DNA of 64,000 nt. Source: CAWEYO01 sp963813315. GTDB lineage: Bacteria > Pseudomonadota > Alphaproteobacteria > Rhizobiales > Rhizobiaceae. Both the position numbers and the translations under genes were made by a program. The notes under the pieces are model-generated. The model worked only from the letters and a program-made list of their open reading frames with translations, did no database searches and was not told the DNA's origin. The stretch is from positions 62,001-126,000 of the forward strand of contig CAWEYO010000013.1 of assembly GCA_963813315.1 (NCBI GenBank), read 5' to 3'. Positions 37,611 to 50,143 of the stretch are shown here, in pieces. How positions within the stretch are numbered: the first letter of the stretch is position 1; every line of letters starts with the position of its first letter.

Positions 37611-38109
37611 CTCATTGAACCTGGAAGGGCAATTTGCCGAACTCTTGTCCCGGCGTCGGGGAAACTGAGCGTTGCTTGGCGTCGTCGCTCCGGCAACGCA
37701 GCCTTGCCGTGGAAATATCCCGCCCGACACCGCACTCGAACCGACGGTCGGCGGCAAAGCCCTACATTCGGATTGAGGGGCCTGTTACGCCCAAGTAACA
37801 AATAGAAGAATACTGGGAATGCTCGTCAAATTTCGGATGTCGCCGAGGGGCGGTATGGGGAGGCGGGCAATGTCAATGTTTCACAGGAACCCCGGGAGAT
37901 ATGATCCACGGTTGGACGTGCACTTTTCGCCCCAACTGTGCATCCTGTTCATTGAAGCGGCAGCGTTAGCTACGGCAGTCTGGCTGTTTGCGTGACTTCC
38001 GGCTGGCCCGAACAGATTCGATCGAAAGCAAAGCGAGGCGGCATCTCACTGAGACGCCATCTCGCTCTTGCCCGACAGGCACATCGGCTTTGCTGCGCTG
38101 CACCACACA

Positions 38110-38278
38110 AGAGCGGTCCTAATCCTGACGGAATCGGTGAGCCGCTCCAGCTCTCTTTGCTTTTGCGCAATTCCGGACGGAAAACCGGTTCCCACTTTTC
38201 CTGGGATCGCTAACTTATTGTTTGACGCAATTCCGGACGGAAAACCGGTTCCCACTTTTCCTGGGATTGCGCTAAAGC
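38110..38278. repeat. Bipartite repeat with a tandemly doubled second hairpin (60-base period)
   Basis: Hairpin 1 (GAGCGGT...GCCGCTC, about 38111-38147) is followed by two copies of the GCAATTCCGG...CACTTTTCCTGGGAT hairpin. Their equivalent bases start at 38167 and 38227, exactly 60 apart. Confidence 0.75.
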
Positions 38279-38390
38279 GGCGGACGCTCCGATAGACTCA
38301 GAGCTGCCGCTCTATCGCATTGTTCGAGCATCGGATTTTCCGATTCTTACGAGCGGGTCCGTTGCTCTGGGGAACAGGAGGCAGTGGCGA

Positions 38391-38663
38391 TCAGTTGACC
38401 GCATCCTTGAGGCCTTTGCCGGCCGAGAATTTCGGCACGGTGCGCGCAGGAATTTTCACTTCGGCCCCGGTCTGAGGATTGCGGCCGGTCGAGGCTGCAC
38501 GCTTCGAAACACTGAAATTACCGAAGCCTACCAGCCGGACATCCCCGCCCCTCTTCAGTTCTCCGGTGATGACGGAAAACACCGCATCGACCGCAGACTG
38601 TGCGTCGCCTTTGGAAATTTTCGCCGTTTCGGCGACGGCGGATGCAAGTTCGTTCTTGTTCAT
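38391..38663 (-). CDS. hup: DNA-binding protein HU
   Basis: This is a 90-residue HU-family histone-like protein: MNKNELASAVAETAKISKGD, the GFGNFSVSKRAAS turn and the DNA-intercalating arm GRNPQTGAEVKIPAR with its proline, ending FSAGKGLKDAVN. It binds and bends DNA as a dimer in the nucleoid. The ATG at 38663 gives the exact family length; the longer frame upstream is not protein-like. It lies downstream of lon on the same strand, separated by the lon terminator, and therefore probably has its own promoter in 38664-38800. Confidence 0.96.
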   Translation of the reverse strand: MNKNELASAVAETAKISKGDAQSAVDAVFSVITGELKRGGDVRLVGFGNFSVSKRAASTGRNPQTGAEVKIPARTVPKFSAGKGLKDAVN

Positions 38664-38802
38664 AAAACAACCCCTTCCATGTGAAGACCGGACAAAAAGA
38701 CTCGACCGGCAGGGAACGAACTTTAGAAACAGATGTTCCGAGAACCAAGATGGAAACTCTGGAAAAAGCGAGAAATTCCTTGGTTTTCCGGGTCTTCTCA
38801 AC

Positions 38803-38830
38803 AGAAAAGCCGGGCTGAAAAGCCCGGCTT
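38803..38830 (-). terminator. Rho-independent terminator of lon
   Basis: On the minus strand a perfect 10-base stem (AAGCCGGGCT and its inverse, 38807-38830) with a 4-base loop is followed by TTTTCTGT. It lies 28 bases after the lon stop codon. Confidence 0.85.
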
Positions 38831-38857
38831 CGCATTTTGGCTCGTCAAGGCTGAGAA

Positions 38858-41275
<2,418 letters not shown>

Positions 41276-41542
41276 TGTCCAACCTTTCGTGTCGCAGCCG
41301 CACATGGCCGGCCGCGAATCTCATACTATCGGTTGCCAACCGTTCCGCCTACCTGCCCGTTCGTATAACGGAGAGTCTCAAGCACGGAGCTCGGCCCCAA
41401 CCTCGCTCCGGGTTAGTTGGCGTCGCAGCGGCTAAAGATCAAGGGCAAAAGGATGCCCCGGTTCGATCTGCCGCCTTCGCACGCTTCGCAAGCACCAGGG
41501 CGAGATGGCGCCCACAGCCCGTAGCGGCAAGCAACCCATCTC

Positions 41543-42811
<1,269 letters not shown>

Positions 42812-43110
42812 ACTTCAGTCCTTTCAGTGCCGCCGTCCCGGCCATCTGGCTGCGGCTGATTAGCAATCTATGGCGGGAATCCACCGCCGCCAACCTGAAA
42901 GTTGGCCCCCATGCCGCGCATTTCCGTAGCGGACACTATTCGGAAAATGCGCAAATAACGCGCAGCTGCCCCAATTGGAAGCTAAGCCGTCGAACCTCAA
43001 CAGGCGCTTAACGCTAATACCCGCTTCCCGCAGGGAACAGCCAATTATGTCAGAAATGGCGCGCAATCCGTCAAAAATGCGACCCCTTGCGCACGCATAA
43101 CGCCGCTGGT
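42812..43110. other. clpP-clpX intergenic region
   Basis: 299 bases, with no gene supported. An overlapping minus-strand frame has no protein-like features. No strong terminator was recognised. Confidence 0.4.
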
Positions 43111-43743
43111 TCAGAACGCCGAAGCGCCTTCGATGGCCTCCCGCGACGAAATGACCTTGTCGATAATGCCAAAATCCTTCGCCTCGTCGGATGTCATGAA
43201 ATGATCGCGGTCGAGTGTCCGCTCGATGGTCTCGTAGTCGCGGCCGGTATGCTTCACATACACCTCGTTGAGGCGACGCTTCATCTTGATGATGTCCTGG
43301 GCATGGCGCTCGATGTCCGATGCCTGGCCCTGGAAGCCGCCTGAGGGCTGGTGCACCATGATGCGCGCGTTGGGCGTCGCAAAACGCATGTCTTTTTCGC
43401 CGGCGCACAGAAGCAGCGAACCCATGGACGCGGCCTGCCCGATGCATAGCGTCGAAACCGGCGGCTTGATGAACTGCATCGTGTCGTAGATTGCCATGCC
43501 GCTCGTTACCACGCCGCCCGGCGAGTTGATGTAGAGCGAAATTTCCTTTTTTGGATTCTCCGCCTCGAGAAACAGAAGCTGCGCACAGACAAGCGTTGCC
43601 ATTCCGTCCTCGACCGGACCGGTGATGAAAATAATCCGTTCCTTGAGGAGCCGGGAGAAGATATCAAAAGCACGCTCGCCGCGATTGGTCTGTTCGACGA
43701 CCATTGGCACGAGGTTCATGACTCTTTCGACGGGGTACTGCAT
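43111..43743 (-). CDS. clpP: ATP-dependent Clp protease proteolytic subunit ClpP
   Basis: This 210-residue serine protease forms the tetradecameric barrel partnered by ClpX. The catalytic triad is Ser106 (GQAASMGS), His131 (MVHQPSGG) and Asp180 (LDRDHFM). The 25- and 49-residue spacings equal those in E. coli. I chose the ATG at 43743 (MQYPVERVMNLVPM) because it gives the usual length; the longer frame adds 28 residues without family character. Confidence 0.96.
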   Translation of the reverse strand: MQYPVERVMNLVPMVVEQTNRGERAFDIFSRLLKERIIFITGPVEDGMATLVCAQLLFLEAENPKKEISLYINSPGGVVTSGMAIYDTMQFIKPPVSTLCIGQAASMGSLLLCAGEKDMRFATPNARIMVHQPSGGFQGQASDIERHAQDIIKMKRRLNEVYVKHTGRDYETIERTLDRDHFMTSDEAKDFGIIDKVISSREAIEGASAF

Positions 43744-44249
43744 GGAGAGTCCCTTTTTCAGGATGGGATTCCAGCCCCGAGCGGGCAGAATCGGTTGTGT
43801 GGCTTTGTCCTGTAGATAGGATGCCAACTTACCCTAGCGCAAGAGCGGCGCAGTGGTTCGGCTGACCTACGATCCGGTTTTAGGGACAGTCTGTGCAACT
43901 TTTCGGGGCCACCGCCATGCCGGCCAGGGCAATCGCATGTGGGTTTTACCCGGATAGGTGTCCCCCTCACCCGGCTCGGGCTGCGCCCTCGCCACCCTCT
44001 CCCCGCTTAGCCGCTTTCAGTCCGTTTGTGCCACCCCGCTGGGGAGAGGAGGTCGCCGGCCGCCCCGCCGCGCCCTCTTCTCCCCAGCGGGGAGAAGGTG
44101 GCCGAGCAGAGCGAGGCCGGATGAGGGGGCAGTTACCCAAATGCGAGGCCGCCGCCCTCTCGGCCGAGAGAACAACGCGTTTTCGTACCCTTCACGGCCC
44201 GCGCGTACCGGCTGGAACTGGACCGGCAAGGCGGGCTAATAGTTCCAGG
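43744..44249. other. clpP-P450 intergenic region holding a palindromic element
   Basis: Divergent promoters for clpP and the P450 gene must lie here. Most of the region is the dispersed element at 43928-44149. No gene is supported outside it. Confidence 0.5.
43928..44149. repeat. Palindromic dispersed element with terminal inverted repeats, copy B
   Basis: It is nearly identical to 10454-10643, starting GGCAATCGCATGTGGGTTTT and ending in AGTTACCCAAATGCGAGGC. It has an extra stretch of about 32 bases (CTTAGCCGCTTTCAGTCC...) in the middle of one arm. It lies between clpP and the P450 gene. Confidence 0.75.
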
Positions 44250-45506
44250 ATGGACCACACGGACGTTTCACCTCCCTATCTCGATTTCGACCCCGCCGCC
44301 CGCCGTCTGCGGCTTGACCCGCACGAACCGCGTTTCGTTCAGTATCCGTACGAGGCTTATGCATGGCTTCAAACGGCGGGCAACGCCTTCTTCTGGGAAG
44401 ACTACGGCTTCTGGTGCTTCGGCGGATATGACGATGTCAGCCGCCTGCTGCGCGACCGGCGCTTCGGCCGTGAGAAGCCTGCCGCAGCTGCCGACGACCT
44501 GGGCCGTGCCGGGGACCGCTCGCATCTGGGCGACTTCGACGGAATCGAAGCCAATTCGATGCTGGAACTCGAACCGCCCGCCCATACGCGGCTCAGGACT
44601 CTGGTCAACCGCGCATTTGTCTCCAGGCAGGTCGAACGCCTGCGTCCGCGCGTGGAAACGCTCGCCAACGAACTGATCGATGCGTTCGAAGGCATGGGCG
44701 AAGCAGACCTCCTGCCGGAATTCGCCTCGCCGCTGCCCATCACAATCATCGCCGAGATGCTTGGCGTGCCCGCCGATATGGCGCCGCAACTGCTCGACTG
44801 GTCCCACCGAATGGTCGCGATGTACATGCACGGCCGCACACGCGAGACCGAAGAGCGCGCCAACGAGGCCGCGCGCGCCTTCTCGGAGTTCATTCGCGGT
44901 TATGCAGCCGAACGGCGCAAGAAGCCCGGAGACGATTTGCTCAGCCTGTTGCTGTCGGCCGAGGACGACGGCCGGAAGCTCAGTCAGGATGAACTCGTAT
45001 CATCGACGATCCTGCTTCTTAACGCAGGGCATGAAGCAACTGTCCATCAGGCTGGCAATGCTATCCGCGCCTTGCTCGCCCAAGGAGGCGACCCGAACCG
45101 CTTTTTCGTGAGCCCGCAAGCCACTGCGGCGACGGTCGAGGAATGCTTACGCTTCGACGCGCCACTGCATATGTTCACCCGCTACGCCTACGAGCCGATC
45201 GAGGCCAATGACGGCGTTGTCGTGAACGCGGGTGACCAGGTCGGCCTGCTGCTTGGTTGTGCCAATCGTGATCCTCGCGCTTTTGCCGATCCGCACCGCT
45301 TCGACCCCGGCCGCCGCGACCAGAAGAATGTCTCGTTCGGCGCGGGCATACATTTCTGCATCGGCGCACCGCTCGCCCGGCTCGAACTTCAGGTTGCGTT
45401 GAAAGTGCTGTTCGACCGGCTGCCGCGATTGCGGCTCCCGGAGGAGCCGCGCTACCGCGACACGTATCATTTCCACGGGCTGGAGACCCTGCGGGTCCGC
45501 TTTTGA
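44250..45506 (+). CDS. Cytochrome P450
   Basis: This 418-residue soluble bacterial P450 (CYP class I type) is a monooxygenase. The heme-binding loop FGAGIHFCIGAPLARLE has Cys370 as axial ligand. The I-helix carries LLNAGHEATV (about 255-264) and the ExxR pair is EECLRF. I chose the ATG at 44250 because the longer frame runs through the palindromic element. No ferredoxin or reductase gene is adjacent, so its electron donors are encoded elsewhere. Substrate unknown. Confidence 0.93.
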   Translation: MDHTDVSPPYLDFDPAARRLRLDPHEPRFVQYPYEAYAWLQTAGNAFFWEDYGFWCFGGYDDVSRLLRDRRFGREKPAAAADDLGRAGDRSHLGDFDGIEANSMLELEPPAHTRLRTLVNRAFVSRQVERLRPRVETLANELIDAFEGMGEADLLPEFASPLPITIIAEMLGVPADMAPQLLDWSHRMVAMYMHGRTRETEERANEAARAFSEFIRGYAAERRKKPGDDLLSLLLSAEDDGRKLSQDELVSSTILLLNAGHEATVHQAGNAIRALLAQGGDPNRFFVSPQATAATVEECLRFDAPLHMFTRYAYEPIEANDGVVVNAGDQVGLLLGCANRDPRAFADPHRFDPGRRDQKNVSFGAGIHFCIGAPLARLELQVALKVLFDRLPRLRLPEEPRYRDTYHFHGLETLRVRF

Positions 45507-45518
45507 GTCCAATCCCGC

Positions 45519-45680
45519 TAGAGCAGCGGACGCATCGATGGAATCGCCGTCGCTGCCTATCTCTTTGTTTGAGCATCGGATTTTTCCCGAAACCGGTTCC
45601 CACTTTCGGGTCCGATGCTCTCCTTGTTTTGAGCATCGGATTTTTCCCGAAACCGGTTCCCACTTTCGGGTCCGATGCTC
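45519..45680. repeat. Bipartite repeat with a tandemly doubled second hairpin (60-base period)
   Basis: After a first hairpin (45519-45565) two copies of GAGCATCGGATTTTTCCCG...CGGGTCCGATGCTC occur at 45571-45620 and 45631-45680, exactly 60 bases apart. The second-hairpin core AAACCGGTTCCCACTTTCGGG is shared with 49349-49451 (inverted) and, in part, with the 22.2, 37.5 and 38.2 kb elements. Confidence 0.8.
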
Positions 45681-45693
45681 TACGGCCGGCCAG

Positions 45694-46044
45694 TCACATC
45701 CGGATCACATATTCCTTGCGCGTCGTCTCGATCACTTCCCAGCTTCCCTTGAAACCGGGGCGCAGCACGAAGGAATCGCCTGCTTTCACAGTACGCGCCT
45801 CGCCGCCGTCCTCCGTGATGATCGAGACGCCGGACAGGATGTGGCAGAATTCCCACTCGTCATATTCGATGCGCCATTTGCCGGGCGAGCACTCCCAGAT
45901 CCCGGCATAGAGGCGGCCGTCCGCTTCCTCGACGTTCCACGTGAGGAATTTGGGGTGGCCGGAGATTACCCTGTCGGGGGCAGGTGCACCTTCTTCGGCC
46001 TCGATGCCGGTGACGCTGATTGGTCGATAGTGGGAGACGTACAT
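45694..46044 (-). CDS. Cupin-domain protein (DUF861/EutQ-like)
   Basis: This 116-residue single-domain cupin has EYDEWEFCHILSGVSIITEDGG (first cupin motif with Glu and His) and VKAGDSFVLRPGFKGSWEVIE (second motif). Related proteins often act as sugar-acid or ureidoglycolate-type small enzymes or as binding proteins, but no activity can be assigned. It lies 2 bases after the stop of the sulfhydrylase gene on the same strand, so the two are probably co-transcribed. Confidence 0.8.
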   Translation of the reverse strand: MYVSHYRPISVTGIEAEEGAPAPDRVISGHPKFLTWNVEEADGRLYAGIWECSPGKWRIEYDEWEFCHILSGVSIITEDGGEARTVKAGDSFVLRPGFKGSWEVIETTRKEYVIRM

Positions 46045-46046
46045 GC

Positions 46047-47333
46047 TTAACCTGCCTTGGCCAGTGCCTGTTCGAGATCCGCGATGATGTCTTCGACATT
46101 CTCGATGCCAACCGAAAGCCGCACGACATCCGGGCCTGCGCCGGCCGCGATTTTCTGCTCGTCGGAAAGCTGCCGGTGCGTTGTCGAGGCCGGATGAATG
46201 ATCAGCGATTTCGTATCGCCGATATTGGCCAGATGCGAGAAGAGTTCAACCAATTCGACGAGCCTAATGCCTGCCGGGTAGCCACCTTTCAGACCGAACG
46301 TGAACACCGAACCGGCGCCGAGCGGCGAGTACTTCTTGTACAGGGCATGGTTCCGGTCGGCCGCGAGGCCCGGATAGGAAACCCACGAGACCTTGTCGTT
46401 ACTCGACAGCCATTCGGCGACCTTCAGTGCGTTGTCGCAGTGGCGCTGCATCCTGAGCGGCAGCGTTTCCAGCCCGGTCAGAATGAGAAACGCGTTGAAC
46501 GGCGAGATTGCCGGACCGAAGTCGCGCAGGCCCAGCACACGGCACGCGATGGCGTAGGCGAAATTGCCGAAAGTCTCGTGCAGCACCACCCCGCCATATT
46601 CCGGGCGCGGCTCCGAAAGCATCGGATAGTTACCCGACTTCGACCAGTCGAAGGTACCGCCGTCAACGATCGCGCCTCCCATGGAATTGCCGTGGCCGCC
46701 AATGAATTTGGTCAGCGAGTGGACGACGATATCGGCTCCATGTTCAATCGGCCGCACCAGATAGGGGCTGGCCAGCGTGTTGTCGACCATGAGGGGCAGG
46801 CCGTGCTTGCGGGCGATGTTGCCGATCCCCTCGATGTCGACGAACTCGCCGCCGGGATTCGCCAGGCTCTCGATGAAGATCGCCCGCGTCTTGCCGTCGA
46901 TCTGGCTTTCAAAGCTGGCTATGTCGTCGGTGTCGCCCCAGCGCACTTCCCAGCCGAAATTCTTGAAGGCGTGACCAAACTGGTTGATTGACCCGCCATA
47001 AAGCTTTCTTGCGGCTATGAAATTCTCGCCAGGCTTCATCAAGGTGTGGAAAGCGAGAAGCTGGGCACCGTGACCGGAGGCAGTCGCCAGCGCCGCCGTG
47101 CCGCCCTCCAGCGCCGCCAACCGCTCTTCCAGCACCGCCTGCGTGGGATTCATGATCCGGGTGTAGATGTTGCCGAACGCCTTCAGCCCGAACAGCGAAG
47201 CGGCGTGGTCGACGTCGTCGAACACATAGGCCGTCGTTTGGTAGATCGGCGTCGCACGCGCACCTGTGGCGGGGTCAGGTCTGGCGCCCGCATGGACCGC
47301 CAGCGTGTTGAAGCCCGGTGTGCGCTGGCTCAT
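46047..47333 (-). CDS. metY: O-acetylhomoserine aminocarboxypropyltransferase (sulfhydrylase)
   Basis: This 428-residue PLP enzyme of the Cys/Met metabolism family uses O-acetylhomoserine and sulfide to form homocysteine. It has FNTLAVHAGARPDP at the N-terminus, IYQTTAYVFDD, the SGHGAQLLAF segment and the PLP lysine near residue 208 in HSLTKFIGGHGNSMGG. GAGGGAG lies 7 bases before the ATG at 47333. Length over 420 residues and the insert pattern favour MetY over MetZ or MetB. Confidence 0.9.
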   Translation of the reverse strand: MSQRTPGFNTLAVHAGARPDPATGARATPIYQTTAYVFDDVDHAASLFGLKAFGNIYTRIMNPTQAVLEERLAALEGGTAALATASGHGAQLLAFHTLMKPGENFIAARKLYGGSINQFGHAFKNFGWEVRWGDTDDIASFESQIDGKTRAIFIESLANPGGEFVDIEGIGNIARKHGLPLMVDNTLASPYLVRPIEHGADIVVHSLTKFIGGHGNSMGGAIVDGGTFDWSKSGNYPMLSEPRPEYGGVVLHETFGNFAYAIACRVLGLRDFGPAISPFNAFLILTGLETLPLRMQRHCDNALKVAEWLSSNDKVSWVSYPGLAADRNHALYKKYSPLGAGSVFTFGLKGGYPAGIRLVELVELFSHLANIGDTKSLIIHPASTTHRQLSDEQKIAAGAGPDVVRLSVGIENVEDIIADLEQALAKAG

Positions 47334-47435
47334 ACAATGTCTCCCTCTCGGCACCGCTCAAATGGCCGGGTATTTTCGGCCAAGGCCGCATTCGATTGCA
47401 AGGCGCCGCGATGCGGACTGGGCGGCCAGAGCGTA

Positions 47436-47957
47436 CTACCTTTGCCGCACGCCAAGGCTCTGGAATCCCTGCCGCATGATCGGCTTTTTCGACGAAAGCA
47501 CGCCTGAGTTGACGCCGTTCCAGCCGATCTCGCCCGAAAGGCGGCCGTATTCGATCTTTGGGCAGCGATTCATCACCACCTTGACGCCGGCAGCTTCGGC
47601 CTTGGCCGCGGCCGCGTCGTCGCGCACTGTCAACTGCATCCAGACCACCGCTGGCAGCGGATCGAGCCTCAATGCATCCTCGACAATCTCCGCCACTCCG
47701 CTGCCGGCTCGGAAGATGTCGACCATGTCAATTGGTACCGGCACGTCAGCCAATCGTGCGTGCACGCGGCGCCCCAGTATTTCCTTTCCGGCATGGCCGG
47801 GATTGACCGGAAACACGTCGTAGCCCTTGTCGATAAGGTACTTCGTGACAAAGAAACTCGGCCGCACATCGTTCGCCGAAGCGCCGACGATGGCGATCGT
47901 GCGGACCGAGTTCAGGATGCCGCTTATATAGTCGTTGTCGTAGGAATCGTGGTTCAT
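47436..47957 (-). CDS. CoA-binding domain protein (YccU family)
   Basis: This 173-residue protein has a Rossmann-type CoA-binding domain: TIAIVGASANDVRPSFFVTK, GYDVFPVNPGHAGKEILGRRV, VDIFRAGSGVAEIVEDAL and VVMNRCPKIEYGRL. The family is small and cytosolic, and its physiological role is not established. The ATG at 47957 overlaps the stop of the VOC gene by 4 bases. Confidence 0.87.
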   Translation of the reverse strand: MNHDSYDNDYISGILNSVRTIAIVGASANDVRPSFFVTKYLIDKGYDVFPVNPGHAGKEILGRRVHARLADVPVPIDMVDIFRAGSGVAEIVEDALRLDPLPAVVWMQLTVRDDAAAAKAEAAGVKVVMNRCPKIEYGRLSGEIGWNGVNSGVLSSKKPIMRQGFQSLGVRQR

Positions 47958-48379
47958 GCCGGTAAGGAGATATTGCCCTTTGGATCGAGCGGAAAGGCGG
48001 GGTTGTTTGCAACTTCCCACAGATTGCCCTCGGTATCGGCGAAGTAGCCGTACCAGCCGCCCCAAAAGGCCCGCTGGGCAGGCTTGACGATGCTGCCGCC
48101 GCCGCGTTCGGCCGCGGCAAGAACATCGTCCACTTCAGCCTCGGAGCGCGTGTTGTATGCCAGTGCCACGCCGGAAAAGCCGGGCTTGCTGTCGGGCACG
48201 CCGACATCCTTGGCGAGTTCCGCGCGGGGCCAGAGGGCAAGGATCACTCCGCCCATCTGGAAAAACGCAACGCCCTCGGTGATTTTTTCATTCCTCTTCA
48301 GTCCCATGGCCTGGTAAAAACGAACTGCGCGGTCGAGGTCGAGAACGCCCAGAGTAATGATGGAAACGCGCGGCTCCAT
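47954..48379 (-). CDS. VOC/glyoxalase family protein
   Basis: This is a 141-residue vicinal-oxygen-chelate-fold protein with two beta-alpha-beta-beta-beta modules: LGVLDLDRAVRFYQAMGLKR and DVLAAAERGGGSIVKPAQ, then the GGWYGYFADTEGNLWEVANN metal-site region. It may be a dioxygenase, lyase or binding protein; the sequence does not decide. It starts 3 bases after the crotonase-like stop, in an apparent three-gene operon with the CoA-binding protein. Confidence 0.85.
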   Translation of the reverse strand: MEPRVSIITLGVLDLDRAVRFYQAMGLKRNEKITEGVAFFQMGGVILALWPRAELAKDVGVPDSKPGFSGVALAYNTRSEAEVDDVLAAAERGGGSIVKPAQRAFWGGWYGYFADTEGNLWEVANNPAFPLDPKGNISLPA

Positions 48380-48382
48380 GGT

Positions 48383-49204
48383 TCACTCCCCCGTCCATTT
48401 CGCTTCGCGCTTGCCGATGAACGCGCCAATTCCTTCTTCGGCATCGCGCGTAAGCATGTTCTCCACCATCACGCGCGAGACGTATTCATACGCTTGCGCC
48501 AGTCCCATCTCGGCCTGATCGTAAAACGCTTCCTTGCCGATCTTGAGCGTCAAAGGCGATTTTGAAACAATGGTTTGCGCGTATTTCGTCACAACCTGGC
48601 CGAGGTATTCGCGCGGCACGACCCGGTTGACGAGCCCGAAATCCCTTGCAGTCGCCGCGTCGATGGTTTCGCCTGTCAGCAGCATCTCCATCGCGTGCTT
48701 GCGCGAAACATTGCGCGAAAGCGCCACCGCGGGCGTCGAGCAGAACAGACCGATGTTGACCCCTGGAGTGCAGAAGGCGGCCTTGTCGGATGCGATGGCG
48801 AGATCGCAACTTGCCACCAGCTGACAGCCGGCGGCGGTCGCCAAGCCGTCAACCTCGGCGATGACAGGCTTCGGATGGCGCACGATCGACTGCATGAGCG
48901 CCGAGCATTGCGCCATTGTCCGCTCGTAAAAGCCCCTGCCCCGGTCGGGGTCGGCGCGGTGGGCGGTTACTTCCTTCAGGTCATGCCCGGCGCAAAAGAT
49001 GCTGCCGTCGGCGGCGAGCACAATAACCCTCACCGCGCAGTCGTCTCGAGCGCGGTCCAATTCCTTTTGCATCGCGTCCATGATGGAGGCCGAAAGCGCA
49101 TTTGCCGGCGGACTTGCCAGCACGATACGCAGGACCGCGCCCTGCTGTTCAACGGCAAGCGGCCCCTGCGGATCGCTGCGTTTCATGGCAACTATTTCGG
49201 CCAT
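48383..49204 (-). CDS. Crotonase-superfamily protein lacking the catalytic glutamates (ECHDC3-like)
   Basis: This 273-residue protein has the crotonase fold (IFCAGHDLKEVTAHR, GLATAAGCQLVASCDLAIASD and TPGVNIGLFCSTPAVAL). The two hydratase glutamates are replaced, by Gln128 (GCQLV) and Gly148 (TPGVN). This pattern, including the FCSTP segment, resembles the eukaryotic ECHDC3 group. It is therefore probably not a normal enoyl-CoA hydratase. I chose the ATG at 49204 because GAGG is 7 bases upstream; the ATG at 49210 is too close. Confidence 0.82.
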   Translation of the reverse strand: MAEIVAMKRSDPQGPLAVEQQGAVLRIVLASPPANALSASIMDAMQKELDRARDDCAVRVIVLAADGSIFCAGHDLKEVTAHRADPDRGRGFYERTMAQCSALMQSIVRHPKPVIAEVDGLATAAGCQLVASCDLAIASDKAAFCTPGVNIGLFCSTPAVALSRNVSRKHAMEMLLTGETIDAATARDFGLVNRVVPREYLGQVVTKYAQTIVSKSPLTLKIGKEAFYDQAEMGLAQAYEYVSRVMVENMLTRDAEEGIGAFIGKREAKWTGE

Positions 49205-49348
49205 TGTCATGCCTCAGCTTGCGTCCAGTCATCGCGCAGTGCGACGTGAGAGGAGGAATAGCACGCGGCGGGTTGAAGGACAGCGGCCAAATGTGATTTG
49301 TGCGTTTCGTTTGCGAAGACGGACGATCGCCATCGCCGGCAGGAAACT

Positions 49349-49451
49349 AGAGCATCGGACCCGAAAGTGGGAACCGGTTTCGGGAAAAATCCGATGCTTA
49401 AACAACGAGATAGAGCGGCAACGCTGATTCCGAAAAGCGTCCGCCGCTCCA
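49349..49451. repeat. Bipartite two-hairpin repeat, inverted orientation
   Basis: AGAGCATCGGACCCGAAAGT...GGAAAAATCCGATGCT (49350-49398) is the inverse of the unit at 45571-45620. It is followed by the first-hairpin arm AGAGCGG...CCGCTCC. It lies immediately upstream of the thioesterase gene. Confidence 0.75.
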
Positions 49452-49468
49452 AGTGGCAGGAAACAGAC

Positions 49469-49933
49469 ATGCCCGCACCCTCCAAGCTTGTTCCGCTGAT
49501 GACCGCCGACGAAGTCAACGGGCTTCTGAAATCGGTATACCCCCAGCTCAACAACGACCCGCCAGCATATTCGGCCATTGAGGTCTTTCCCGGCGGCTGC
49601 ACGGTGCGGCTCAACGCGACCGAGCACCATTTGCGCCCCGGCGACACGGTTTCCGGCCCCTCATTGTTCACGCTGGCCGATATCGGCGGTTATGTCTGCG
49701 TGCTCTCGCATGCCGGGCCAGACGCCTTGTCGGTGACGACCAACCTGAACATCAATTTCATGCGCAAGGCCGGGGCGGGCTTCATCGATGGGCACTGCCG
49801 AATACTGAAGCTGGGCAGAAGCCTCATGGTGTTCGACATCGATATCGTCGCGGGTCCCGAAAAACTGACGGTGGCGCACGCCACCGGCACATACTCGATC
49901 CCGCCGAAGCGGTCATCGATAGCGGTAAAATAA
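49469..49933 (+). CDS. PaaI-family hotdog thioesterase
   Basis: This 154-residue hotdog-fold protein has RLNATEHHLRPGDTVSGPSLFT, the helix region DIGGYVCVLSHAG, and NINFMRKAGAGFIDGHCRILKLG. PaaI-type enzymes hydrolyse acyl-CoA thioesters. The ATG at 49469 has AGGA 7-8 bases upstream. The longer open frame runs through the repeat. It stands alone, between the repeat and the ribosomal operon. Confidence 0.82.
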   Translation: MPAPSKLVPLMTADEVNGLLKSVYPQLNNDPPAYSAIEVFPGGCTVRLNATEHHLRPGDTVSGPSLFTLADIGGYVCVLSHAGPDALSVTTNLNINFMRKAGAGFIDGHCRILKLGRSLMVFDIDIVAGPEKLTVAHATGTYSIPPKRSSIAVK

Positions 49934-49994
49934 TACCTCTTCCACAACCGTTGTTTTTGTTTAACTTTTTCACGCAGACACATCGCAAAACGGC

Positions 49995-50023
49995 TTGACG
50001 CGGCGGCCGCCCCAACGTATAAG
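49995..50023 (+). promoter_or_regulatory. Sigma-70-type promoter of rplM-rpsI
   Basis: TTGACG (49995-50000), a 17-base spacer and TATAAG (50018-50023) make a near-consensus housekeeping promoter. About 110 bases of leader follow before rplM, containing a GCGGCCAGC...GGCCGC-type inverted repeat. Confidence 0.75.
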
Positions 50024-50143
50024 CCCGTCAATTCAGCGGCCAGCGATGGCCGCGGTTTTATTTTGGCGGCGGATGAAATCCGCTGGCAAAGCAAGCAACA
50101 AGAAACGCCTTCTTCCGAAGGTCCCGAACAGAAAGCATCTCAC

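Larger units (their letters stand above)
37467..38390. other. Gene-free repeat-rich region between tRNA-Val and HU
   Basis: More than 900 bases without a credible gene. It holds the bipartite repeat at 37504-37610 and a repeat cluster at 38110-38278. Between them I see nothing beyond low-scoring frames. Confidence 0.6.

Noticed and set aside
43893..44249. N-terminal extension of the P450 reading frame
   Set aside because: It runs through the dispersed palindromic element; P450 sequence begins at 44250.
45571..45680. Two identical 50-base units with 10-base spacing, possibly CRISPR-like
   Set aside because: Only two copies, each a full palindrome, with an invariant short spacer; dispersed relatives occur elsewhere. 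This is a hairpin repeat, not a CRISPR array.
50024..50143. Possible L13 autoregulatory leader structure
   Set aside because: Short inverted repeats are present, but I could not match a defined r-protein leader, so only the promoter is called.
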